From Clostridiales bacterium (GTDB lineage Bacteria; Bacillota_E; Sulfobacillia; Sulfobacillales; JAIMBI01): DNA of 9,962 nt. Location of the stretch: contig DAHVOH010000098.1 of assembly GCA_027318915.1 (NCBI GenBank), forward strand, positions 1 to 9,962, read 5' to 3'. Position numbers and translations under genes: made by a program. This document shows positions 1-6,379 of this stretch, piece by piece (positions within the stretch are counted from its first letter, which is position 1; the number at the start of each line of letters is the position of its first letter). The notes beneath the pieces were generated by a model. That model was not told the origin of the DNA, did not search any database, and saw only the letters and a list, made by a program, of their open reading frames with translations.

Positions 1-484
1 GGCGCCCGTCCGACGGGGCGGTGAGGGGGCCGTTCTCCCCCGCTGCGCGTCATGCCGGCAGCTCGGAGACGTCTGCGCGACCATTGCTGTCACAGAGCCG
101 GCGCGGGCCGCCCCAATCCCCAACCCGGGCTTGGTACCGGCGCGACGCGCGGAAGCTAGGGGGCATCTCCTGCCCGGCTGCCGGCCGGGCCATGGCCCCG
201 GCTTGGGGCTTCGAGGCGCGAACGGTCATCCAGGGCTTGTCCGTCCGCCGCGCCGTTCGGCCGCAAACCCGAGCCGGAGGCGGACTCGGGTTTGCGGCGC
301 CGCAGGGCGTGGTCGGCGCCAGGGCCCCAATTCGACGAAAAAGCAACGACGCGGGGGCAAACAGGAGCGCCGTCGCGGGACGGGAAGGGGTGTAGCGGCC
401 GCATGGGGCCGCCGCGGGTGAGGGCGTGCGGACAACGGCCGGGGCGGCCGAGAGACCGAGGGGCGCGAGGGGGAGTCGTGGTTC
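1..484. other. Leader/intergenic region without a supported gene
   Basis: Reading frames are open here on both strands, but their translations are Arg/Pro/Gly/Ala-rich with no recognisable domain, as expected from GC-rich non-coding DNA. No convincing -35/-10 pair stands out on the plus strand ahead of the peptidase gene. The only strong structure is the inverted repeat at 260-298, with a weaker G-run/C-run hairpin near 25-41. The final part (468-475, AGGGGGAG) is the ribosome binding site of the peptidase gene. The region may be an upstream gene's 3' flank plus a long promoter/leader region; I cannot separate these. Confidence 0.5.
260..298. repeat. Perfect 14-bp inverted repeat, 11-nt loop
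   Basis: The left arm GCCGCAAACCCGAG (260-273) is exactly complementary to the right arm 285-298, separated by 11 nt. As RNA it would form a very stable hairpin on either strand. No T-run follows on either side, so it is not a classical intrinsic terminator. It lies about 190 nt ahead of the peptidase start. It could be a terminator lacking a U-tract, a REP-like element or part of a leader; its function is inferred only. Confidence 0.6.
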
Positions 485-2425
485 ATGGGCAGTACGGAAG
501 GACGTCTCGTCGAGGCCGAAGACCTTTATGCGATTTGGACGGTGCCGGATGTGTCCATCCAGCCGGAGGCAGACCGTGTGGCTTACACGGCGGCCATTCC
601 GGTCGGGAGCCAGCGTGAGGCGGAATCGCACATCTTTGTCGTGGATGCCAACGCCGAACCCCGTCAGTGGACCACCGCCGGCCGCAATCGGCGGCCCCGG
701 TGGTCGCCTGATGGACGATGGCTCGGATTTTTATCCCGGAGGCAGGGCCTTCCCTTCCAAGTTTATGTCATGCCCGCGACGGGCGGCGAGGCGAGGCCCT
801 GGACACAGTTGGCCCGCGGCGTGGAGGATTTTGCCTGGGCACCCGATGGGCGCCGCCTGGTGGTGGTCGCGGCATCGGCAGATCCTTGGCGCGAGCCGGT
901 CGACCGGGGGCCGGAGCCGCCGCGCGTCATCGATCGCATGCCCTATCGCCTAAACGGTCAGGGCTACACGTACGATCGGCATCTCCATCTGTACTTGGTC
1001 GACGGCACGACCAAAGCGGTCACCCCGCTGACCGACGGCCCTTACAACGACACGGATCCGGCCTGGTCGCCCGACGGCTCTGAAATCGCCTTTGTCTCCG
1101 CCCGCCACGAGAGCCGCGACCGTGACTTGGGACAGGACGTGTTTGTGCTGAGGCTGGACGACTTGTCCATGCGCCGGATCACAGGCACCCGGGGTGCGGT
1201 GCATGATCCCGCCTGGTGCCCCGACGGGTGCCATGTGGCGTACCTCGGCACGACGAGGCTCGACAGCACGCCGTCGCATGGGCGTTTGTTCCTCGCGGAC
1301 CGCGACGGGGCCGCCCACCGCCGTCTCGCCGTCGCCTGGGATCGCCACATGATTGGCCGACCGCACTGGCGTCCCGACCATCTAGGGCTGTGGGTCTTGG
1401 CGGAAGATGATGGGACCACGGACATTTGGGACGTACCGGTGGATGCGGCCACCCTGCCCCGCATGGTGGGCGCCGGCCGCCGACAGGTCGTGACGTTTGA
1501 CGTGGCCACCGCCGGGAACTGGTTCGCGACCGTCAGCTCCACCCCGACACGACCGCCGGAGGTGCGTCGCGAGGCCACGGCGCCTGGCCCGTCAGACGTT
1601 CCGCTGTCTCATCTTCACGACGCATGGTTGGCCGAGGTGCGGCTGAGCCCTATGGAGCCCTACACAGCGGTCAGTGCCGATGGGACGACGGTGTCGTGTT
1701 GGCTGATGCGTCCGACCGCCGCGCCGGACCTCCCCCATCCCGGTCTTTTGAAAATTCACGGCGGCCCGTTCGCGCAGTACGGGTACGGGTTCTCCCACGA
1801 GTTTCAGTTTTGGTGCGCAGCGGGCTACACCGTATTGATGTGCAACCCCCGCGGCAGTTCGGGGTTGGATGAGGACTGGGCCCGGTCGCTGGGGACGGCG
1901 CGCGGTGTGGTGGACTACGAGGACATCCTCGCCTGCGTCGATGGCGGCCTGTCACGGGATCCGGCCCTGGACCCCAAGCGCCTGGCAGTCACCGGCGGGA
2001 GCTATGGGGGCTATCTGACCAGCTGGATCGTCGGCCATACGGATCGGTTTTGCGTGGCCTGTGCGGAAGCAGCCCCCACCAATTTGTACTCGATGAGTGG
2101 GAGCGGGGACATGGCGGGAAGAAACCGGCGGTTTCAGTACGGGTTCACCGCCCAAGAGAATCCGGAGTTCTACTGGCGGCTCTCTCCCATCGCCTATGCA
2201 CTGGACATCAACACCCCCGTCCTGATTGTTCACGGGGAGAACGACTATCGAGTGCCCATCGAGCAGGGGGAGCAGCTGTTTTCGGCGCTGTTCTTTCAAG
2301 GGAAACCCGCACGCTTGGTGCGGTTTCCCAACGAAAATCACGGTCTGGCCCGAAACGGTCATCCGGCTCATCGCGTGGAGCGCTTGCGGCTGATGCGGGA
2401 ATGGTTTGCCCGCTGGGGCGCATAA
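485..2425 (+). CDS. S9 family peptidase (prolyl oligopeptidase / acylaminoacyl-peptidase type)
   Basis: This 646-residue serine peptidase should cleave short peptides, probably releasing N-terminal acyl-amino acids or dipeptides; exact specificity is unknown. The N-terminal half is a beta-propeller with PD40-type W-x-PDG repeats centred on Trp73, 118, 194 and 244, and a degenerate one at 295. The C-terminal alpha/beta hydrolase domain (about 385-646) shows the oxyanion-region HGGP motif (425-428), NPRGSSG (454-460), the nucleophile elbow GGSYGGY with Ser506, HGENDYRVP with Asp587, and NENHG with His619. The triad is therefore complete and the length is typical for the family. No signal peptide or membrane segment is seen, so it is likely cytoplasmic. 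ATG 485 was chosen because AGGGGGAG (468-475) lies 9 nt upstream and the family-like sequence begins directly after it. A BNR propeller gene follows 118 nt downstream on the same strand with no terminator between, suggesting one transcript. Confidence 0.93.
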   Translation: MGSTEGRLVEAEDLYAIWTVPDVSIQPEADRVAYTAAIPVGSQREAESHIFVVDANAEPRQWTTAGRNRRPRWSPDGRWLGFLSRRQGLPFQVYVMPATGGEARPWTQLARGVEDFAWAPDGRRLVVVAASADPWREPVDRGPEPPRVIDRMPYRLNGQGYTYDRHLHLYLVDGTTKAVTPLTDGPYNDTDPAWSPDGSEIAFVSARHESRDRDLGQDVFVLRLDDLSMRRITGTRGAVHDPAWCPDGCHVAYLGTTRLDSTPSHGRLFLADRDGAAHRRLAVAWDRHMIGRPHWRPDHLGLWVLAEDDGTTDIWDVPVDAATLPRMVGAGRRQVVTFDVATAGNWFATVSSTPTRPPEVRREATAPGPSDVPLSHLHDAWLAEVRLSPMEPYTAVSADGTTVSCWLMRPTAAPDLPHPGLLKIHGGPFAQYGYGFSHEFQFWCAAGYTVLMCNPRGSSGLDEDWARSLGTARGVVDYEDILACVDGGLSRDPALDPKRLAVTGGSYGGYLTSWIVGHTDRFCVACAEAAPTNLYSMSGSGDMAGRNRRFQYGFTAQENPEFYWRLSPIAYALDINTPVLIVHGENDYRVPIEQGEQLFSALFFQGKPARLVRFPNENHGLARNGHPAHRVERLRLMREWFARWGA

Positions 2426-2543
2426 TCGCCAGGCGGATGACGGGCGCCGCCCGGACGCCGGCACCATTGCCCTGGGTCCAAGGGGCCTGCCGGAGCCTAA
2501 GGGCGATCGCCGGGGCCGGCGTGCGGCAGGGGAGGGGAGCGGT
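2426..2543. other. 118-nt intergenic spacer with RBS of the BNR gene
   Basis: This spacer separates the peptidase and the BNR propeller gene. It has no T-tract terminator and no clear promoter. GGAGGGGAG (2531-2539) is a strong Shine-Dalgarno sequence placed 8 nt (counting from GGAGG) before ATG 2544, and this decides the start of the downstream gene. A short GC palindrome (2502-2511) is present and is probably incidental. Confidence 0.55.
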
Positions 2544-5500
2544 ATGGAGTTGCCGGAGTTGCCGTGGCGTTTGCTGGGACCGCACCGGGGAGGACGGGTG
2601 ACGGCCGTTGCCGGGCACCCCACCGAACGGCTGACCTTTTACTTTGGGGCCGCCGCGGGGGGTGTGTGGGTTACGCGGAACGCGGGGTTATCCTGGCAGA
2701 ATCTCAGCGATGGATTTTTCCGGCGTCCGTCGGTAGGCGCCTTGGCGTTGGCGCCGTCCCGGCCCGAGACCTTGTACGTGGGTCTCGGTGAATCGTGCCT
2801 GCGCAATGACGTGGTGCCGGGCGACGGCGTGTGGCGGTCAGATGACGGCGGCGCCCACTTTGTGCCTGTCGGTCTCGAGGATACGCAGCACATCGGCCGG
2901 ATCGTGGTGCACCCGGCCGAGCCGCATCAGGTTTACGTCGCGGCATTGGGGCACGCGTTCGGACCCAACGCGACCCGGGGCGTCTACCGCTCAACGGATG
3001 GCGGGGACCATTGGGATCGGGTGCTGTATGCGGGACCCGACGCCGGCGCCGTGGATCTGGCCATGGATCCGGCCGATGCCCGCATCCTGTACGCCGCCCT
3101 ATGGGAAGTCCGCCGACTGCCCTGGACCTTCACGAGTGGCGGTCCCGGGTCCGCCCTGTACCGGTCAACCGATGGCGGAGCCCATTGGGAAAACATCAGC
3201 GCGCGCCCCGGTTTGCCGGACGGCGTGTGGGGGCGGGTCGGCCTCTCGACCACGCCTGCTCGGCCCGGGCGCCTCTGGGCTGCGGTCGAGGCGCGGTCCG
3301 GGGGGGTTTTTCTGTCCGACGACCATGGCGACCATTGGACCCGCACCAACGGCGATCCGGCGCTTCGCCGCCGTCCCTGGTACTACAATCACATCGTGGC
3401 GGACCCGGTGGCGGCTGACACGGTGTACTTTCTGGACCTGCAATGCCGGCGGTCCACCGATCAAGGCCGGTCATTCACCGTGGTGCCGACCGCCCACGGC
3501 GACCACCACGCGCTTTGGATCGACCCCCGCGATCCGAAGCGCCTGATCAACGGCCATGACGGCGGGGCAGCGGTATCCCTCGATGGCGGAGTCTCCTGGT
3601 CCTCCACCTTCAATCAACCCACCGCTCAGCTGTATCACGTGACGACCGATGGTCGCGTGCCGTACCGGGTGTATGGAGCCCAGCAGGACAATTCCACCAT
3701 CAGCGTCCCCTCGCAAAGCGCTCGGGGCGTCGTGACGGCCGCCGAATGGTACGACGTCGGCGGCGGTGAGAGCGGTGCCATCGCGGTGCGACCGGACAAC
3801 CCGGATATTGTCTACGCCGCCAACTACAACAGTCTGACCCGCTACGACCATGCGAGCGGCGACCTGCGTTCCATCCATCCGTGGCCGGAGCACGTCGGCG
3901 GTCATGCGGCCGCCGACGTGCGCTACCGGTTTCCTTGGACGTTTCCGGTGCTGCTGTCGCCCCACGACCCCGCTGTCCTCTACACGGCCGCCCAGGTCGT
4001 CTTTCGAAGCCGGAACGAGGGTGCGGAGTGGACGCCCATCAGCCCCGATCTCACCCGCAATGACCCCGCCAAAATGGGACACTCCGGCGGCCCCATCACC
4101 GGGCAGGCCATGAACGCCGAGTTTTACGGCACCATTTCCGCGCTGGCGGAGTCGGTGCTCCAACCCGGACTGCTCTGGGCGGGGACGGACGACGGTCGGG
4201 TCCACGTGTCGTTGGACGCCGGCGGAACATGGCACGACGTGACGCCCGCCGAGCTTCCGGAGTGGACCTACGTCAGCGTCGTGGAACCGTCGCCGCATGA
4301 CACCGCCGTCGCCTACCTGGCAGGACATCGCTATAAACTGGACGACACCGCGCCGTACGTATTCCGCACCGCGGACGGCGGTCAGCACTGGACCCGCATC
4401 GTCGCCGGGATTCCCGAAGATGACTGGGTACGGGTCGTTCGGGCGGATCCGGTCGTGCCGCGGCTGCTTTATTGCGGGACGGAAACCGGCGTCTACGCCT
4501 CCGGCGACGATGGCGCCACGTGGCGGCGCGCCAACGCCAATCTACCCGCCGCACCCATCTATGATCTGGCGGTGCACGGCAATGACCTGGTGGCGGCCAC
4601 CCATGGGCGTTCGTTCTGGGTACTGGACGATGTGTCGCCGTGGCGGGACCGGGCCTCCGGCCAGGCCGTCGGATCGACGATTCTGTATCGTCCCGGGGAC
4701 GCGGTGCGCTGGGTGCCGCGGCAAGATGGGCAAGGCGACGGGCAACCTGCGGCCGACCGCGGCTACCGCTCCCTGCCGAACGGCACCGCGGCCTGGCGGA
4801 CCGGACCCGATGGGCGCCGGAGTTGGGTGGATGGTGGGGACAATCCGGCCGGACGTGTTTTTGTCGCCTACCAGTTGGGCGACCGTCACCGGGGGGTGCG
4901 TCTTGGCATTGTCGACGAGACCGGGGCGCCGGTTCGGACCTTGGTGCCGGAACAGCCCCAAGAGGCCGGATTTTACCGCGTGGCGTGGGATTTGCGCGGA
5001 GAGAGCTGCGAGGTCCCGTTGCCGTCGGCGACTCGCCGGCCCCTGGTGATAAAAGGCCTCCCGGTGCTGCCCGGAACCTATCGCGCCGTTCTGAGCGTGG
5101 ATGGCCAATCGCGGACGAAAACCTTTCTGGTGCGGCCGCATCCCCCTGGTCTTCTCGACCTGGAGGGACTTCGGATGCAGGCGCGCCTCCATGCCGAGGT
5201 CGTGACCCTCATCCGCCGCGTCGCGCGCCAGGTGACCGCGTGGCGCGCGTGGGATCGGGCGGCGGGCTCCACGGTGGAGGCCGCCCGGTCCCCTCGGCGT
5301 GGCGGCGACCTAGCCACGCAGTGGGAGGCGTGCCACGGCCGGATCTCGACGATCCTGGGCCGGTTGGCGGAGTCCGATGACCCCGGTCCCGATCTCCTGC
5401 GGAGTCACCCGGCCGGTTTGGTGGCTCAACTGGTTGCCTTGGCCGCGACGATCGCGATGGGGGATGCGGCTCCCTCGGTGCAAGCCCGGCAGGTATTCGC

Positions 5501-5660
5501 GCTGCTTCAGGCCCGATTTGAGGCCGCCGAGCGGGATTTGCGCAAGGTCGGGACGCACGGGTTGCCGGCTCTCAACGCCGCACTCGCCGCACTGGACGTC
5601 GCCGGTCTGCCGGATCCTCCCGACCTCCGAGCGGGCTCTGACCCGATGCTCTCCCAGTAG
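2544..5660 (+). CDS. BNR/Asp-box repeat beta-propeller protein (VPS10/sortilin-like), signal-less
   Basis: A 1038-residue protein of the WD40/YVTN/BNR-like repeat family often labelled 'glycosyl hydrolase' or VPS10 domain protein; no enzymatic activity is established from sequence. Asp-boxes (S-x-D-x-G-x-x-W or close variants) occur at about 44-51, 99-106, 150-157, 208-215, 258-265, 304-311, 345-352, 489-496, 556-563, 609-616 and 653-660, enough for two propellers. Family landmarks include WRLLGPHRGGRVTAVAG at the N-terminus, GAQQDN in the middle, HGRSFWVLDD near the end of the propellers and GGDNPAGRVFVAYQL after them. An Ig/FlgD-like beta domain follows (about 770-866), then an alpha-helical tail (about 870-1038). 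Relatives known to me are usually exported, but this one starts MELPELPW with no signal peptide. The reading frame extends upstream to a TTG at 2406; ATG 2544 is preferred because of GGAGGGGAG at 2531-2539 and because family similarity begins there. It probably binds peptides or proteins in partnership with the upstream peptidase (inference). Confidence 0.88.
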   Translation: MELPELPWRLLGPHRGGRVTAVAGHPTERLTFYFGAAAGGVWVTRNAGLSWQNLSDGFFRRPSVGALALAPSRPETLYVGLGESCLRNDVVPGDGVWRSDDGGAHFVPVGLEDTQHIGRIVVHPAEPHQVYVAALGHAFGPNATRGVYRSTDGGDHWDRVLYAGPDAGAVDLAMDPADARILYAALWEVRRLPWTFTSGGPGSALYRSTDGGAHWENISARPGLPDGVWGRVGLSTTPARPGRLWAAVEARSGGVFLSDDHGDHWTRTNGDPALRRRPWYYNHIVADPVAADTVYFLDLQCRRSTDQGRSFTVVPTAHGDHHALWIDPRDPKRLINGHDGGAAVSLDGGVSWSSTFNQPTAQLYHVTTDGRVPYRVYGAQQDNSTISVPSQSARGVVTAAEWYDVGGGESGAIAVRPDNPDIVYAANYNSLTRYDHASGDLRSIHPWPEHVGGHAAADVRYRFPWTFPVLLSPHDPAVLYTAAQVVFRSRNEGAEWTPISPDLTRNDPAKMGHSGGPITGQAMNAEFYGTISALAESVLQPGLLWAGTDDGRVHVSLDAGGTWHDVTPAELPEWTYVSVVEPSPHDTAVAYLAGHRYKLDDTAPYVFRTADGGQHWTRIVAGIPEDDWVRVVRADPVVPRLLYCGTETGVYASGDDGATWRRANANLPAAPIYDLAVHGNDLVAATHGRSFWVLDDVSPWRDRASGQAVGSTILYRPGDAVRWVPRQDGQGDGQPAADRGYRSLPNGTAAWRTGPDGRRSWVDGGDNPAGRVFVAYQLGDRHRGVRLGIVDETGAPVRTLVPEQPQEAGFYRVAWDLRGESCEVPLPSATRRPLVIKGLPVLPGTYRAVLSVDGQSRTKTFLVRPHPPGLLDLEGLRMQARLHAEVVTLIRRVARQVTAWRAWDRAAGSTVEAARSPRRGGDLATQWEACHGRISTILGRLAESDDPGPDLLRSHPAGLVAQLVALAATIAMGDAAPSVQARQVFALLQARFEAAERDLRKVGTHGLPALNAALAALDVAGLPDPPDLRAGSDPMLSQ

Positions 5661-5702
5661 TCGCGCGTGCGCCCAGCTGTCCGCAGGCCGCCATGAGACG
5701 CC

Positions 5703-5755
5703 CGGGAGGCCGAGAGCAGCCGGGGCTCCCCGGGGTGCGAACCGGCCGCCTCCCG
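5703..5755 (+). terminator. Possible hairpin structure downstream of BNR gene
   Basis: An outer 8-bp inverted repeat (CGGGAGGC 5703-5710 with 5748-5755) encloses an inner CCGGGG/CCCCGG hairpin (5720-5725 with 5728-5733). It begins about 43 nt after the BNR stop codon, a position suitable for a terminator. There is no T-run afterwards, so factor-independent termination is doubtful. In GC-rich DNA such pairing can also arise by chance. Confidence 0.25.
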
Positions 5756-5881
5756 CCGTGGTCTTCACGGGGAACAGCCGCCTCCGGCGCGCGGGGGACA
5801 GACTGCCGGCTTCCAGGCGGCGATCCCTCCGTGGGGCCGGAAAGCACTTCGCTGTCCCGGGGAACATGCTCCCGCGCGGGG

Positions 5882-5910
5882 TTGACACGGGGTTCGCTAT
5901 CCATTAGCTT
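5882..5910 (+). promoter_or_regulatory. Putative sigma-70-type promoter of the marR-RND operon
   Basis: A perfect TTGACA (5882-5887) is followed after 17 nt by TAGCTT (5905-5910), a weak match to TATAAT that keeps T1, A2 and T6. Transcription would start around 5917, inside the 21-bp palindrome at 5915-5935. The surrounding DNA is locally AT-rich in an otherwise GC-rich window. The -35 is strong evidence; the -10 assignment is tentative. Confidence 0.55.
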
Positions 5911-5914
5911 CTAA

Positions 5915-5935
5915 CTCATTCAGTTACTTAATGAG
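5915..5935. promoter_or_regulatory. 21-bp palindrome, probable MarR operator
   Basis: The arms CTCATT (5915-5920) and AATGAG (5930-5935) are perfectly complementary, and the inner AGT/ACT bases (5922-5924 and 5926-5928) also pair. Overall, 9 of 10 base pairs around the central T at 5925 are symmetric; only 5921/5929 fails. MarR-family dimers typically bind palindromes of about 16-22 bp overlapping the promoter of their own gene. This site sits at the predicted transcription start and immediately before marR, so autorepression is the likely role (inference). Confidence 0.65.
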
Positions 5936-6011
5936 AGGCGAGGGCCGACGAGTTCCGATTACACCCTCAACCACATTGAGGATACGCTGTTTGCCATCCT
6001 GGACTACTTGA
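5931..6011 (+). other. 26-codon reading frame ahead of marR (leader peptide or out-of-frame original start)
   Basis: ATG 5931 lies in the right arm of the operator palindrome and opens 26 codons, ending at TGA 6009-6011. That stop overlaps the TTG (6008-6010) usable as the marR start, forming TTGA, which resembles the ATGA overlaps at the next two junctions. No Shine-Dalgarno precedes ATG 5931, although the transcript could be nearly leaderless from a start near 5917. The alternative is that this ATG is the original marR start and one base is missing between 5931 and 5956. I cannot decide between them. Confidence 0.35.
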
Positions 6012-6379
6012 AGCCGCGGCATCTGACCCTGGGCGTGTCGCTGCCTCACTTGGCCATTCTGCGGTGGCTCGATCGCATGGGGCCCATCTCGATTTCGGCG
6101 GCCGCCAAATTTGCCGACGTGAGCCCCTCGGCCATGACCCAGGCGGCGCAAAAGCTCGAGCAGCTAGGCTTGGTGACGCGCCGACGCGACGCGCACGACC
6201 AGCGGATCGTCTGGTTGGCACTGACCGAGCGGGGGTCGGAACAGGTCCATGCGGTGAAGCGGCTGCGCCGCCAGCGTCTGCACGCGCTGTTGACGACGCT
6301 TGATTCCGACGACCGTCGGCAGCTGGCGCGTATCCTAAGCGCCATGGCGGAAGCCGCCGACCGATTGCCGGGCACATGA
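6008..6379 (+). CDS. MarR family transcriptional regulator (5' end uncertain)
   Basis: A winged helix-turn-helix repressor, probably sensing a small-molecule substrate of the adjacent pump. Numbering from TTG 6008 (123 aa), the HTH covers about 28-52 (ISISAAAKFADVSPSAMTQAAQKL) and the wing about 57-73, with the characteristic D61-x-x-D-Q-R66 segment followed by LALTERG; a C-terminal dimerisation helix follows. The family usually has about 140-150 residues. The same frame is open back to 5915, and from 5957 it encodes DYTLNHIEDTLFAILDY, which looks like the first MarR dimerisation helix and would give 140 aa. No ATG, GTG or TTG exists in that extension before the stop at 5912-5914, and TTG 6008 has no good ribosome binding site. 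ATG 5931 is one base out of frame. The true start is therefore unresolved. The stop overlaps the adaptor start by ATGA. Confidence 0.85.
   Translation: MKPRHLTLGVSLPHLAILRWLDRMGPISISAAAKFADVSPSAMTQAAQKLEQLGLVTRRRDAHDQRIVWLALTERGSEQVHAVKRLRRQRLHALLTTLDSDDRRQLARILSAMAEAADRLPGT

Larger units (their letters stand above)
5661..5914. other. Intergenic spacer between BNR gene and efflux operon
   Basis: This is a non-coding stretch between two plus-strand units. Open frames here on both strands have no domain character. It holds a hairpin-prone segment (5703-5755), a partial palindrome (5860-5873) and the promoter-like elements of the efflux operon. The base composition shifts sharply from GC-rich to AT-rich around 5895-5935, as is common at promoters. 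Confidence 0.6.

Noticed and set aside
25..41. GGGGG/CCCCC hairpin near the left edge as a terminator
   Set aside because: The stem is only 5 bp with no T-run, so it is too weak to support.
50..631. Minus-strand 193-codon frame across the leader region
   Set aside because: It overlaps the peptidase start, shows no domain, and has a Pro/Arg/Ala-rich translation typical of GC-rich non-coding DNA.
2502..2511. GGCGATCGCC palindrome, similar to the cyanobacterial HIP1 repeat
   Set aside because: I noticed just this one occurrence in the window, and such a palindrome is easily expected by chance in GC-rich DNA.
2406..2543. TTG 2406 as start of the BNR gene, overlapping the peptidase
   Set aside because: The extra 46 residues have no family similarity, and ATG 2544 has a strong ribosome binding site with sequence typical of the family beginning directly after it.
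3471..4388. Long minus-strand open frame (305 codons) within the BNR gene
   Set aside because: It lies wholly opposite a strongly supported gene, its translation has no domain, and high GC routinely opens antisense frames.
2544..5660. Calling the BNR protein a sialidase or glycosidase because of its Asp-boxes
   Set aside because: Asp-boxes are structural; I see no sialidase FRIP motif or arginine triad, so no enzymatic function is claimed.
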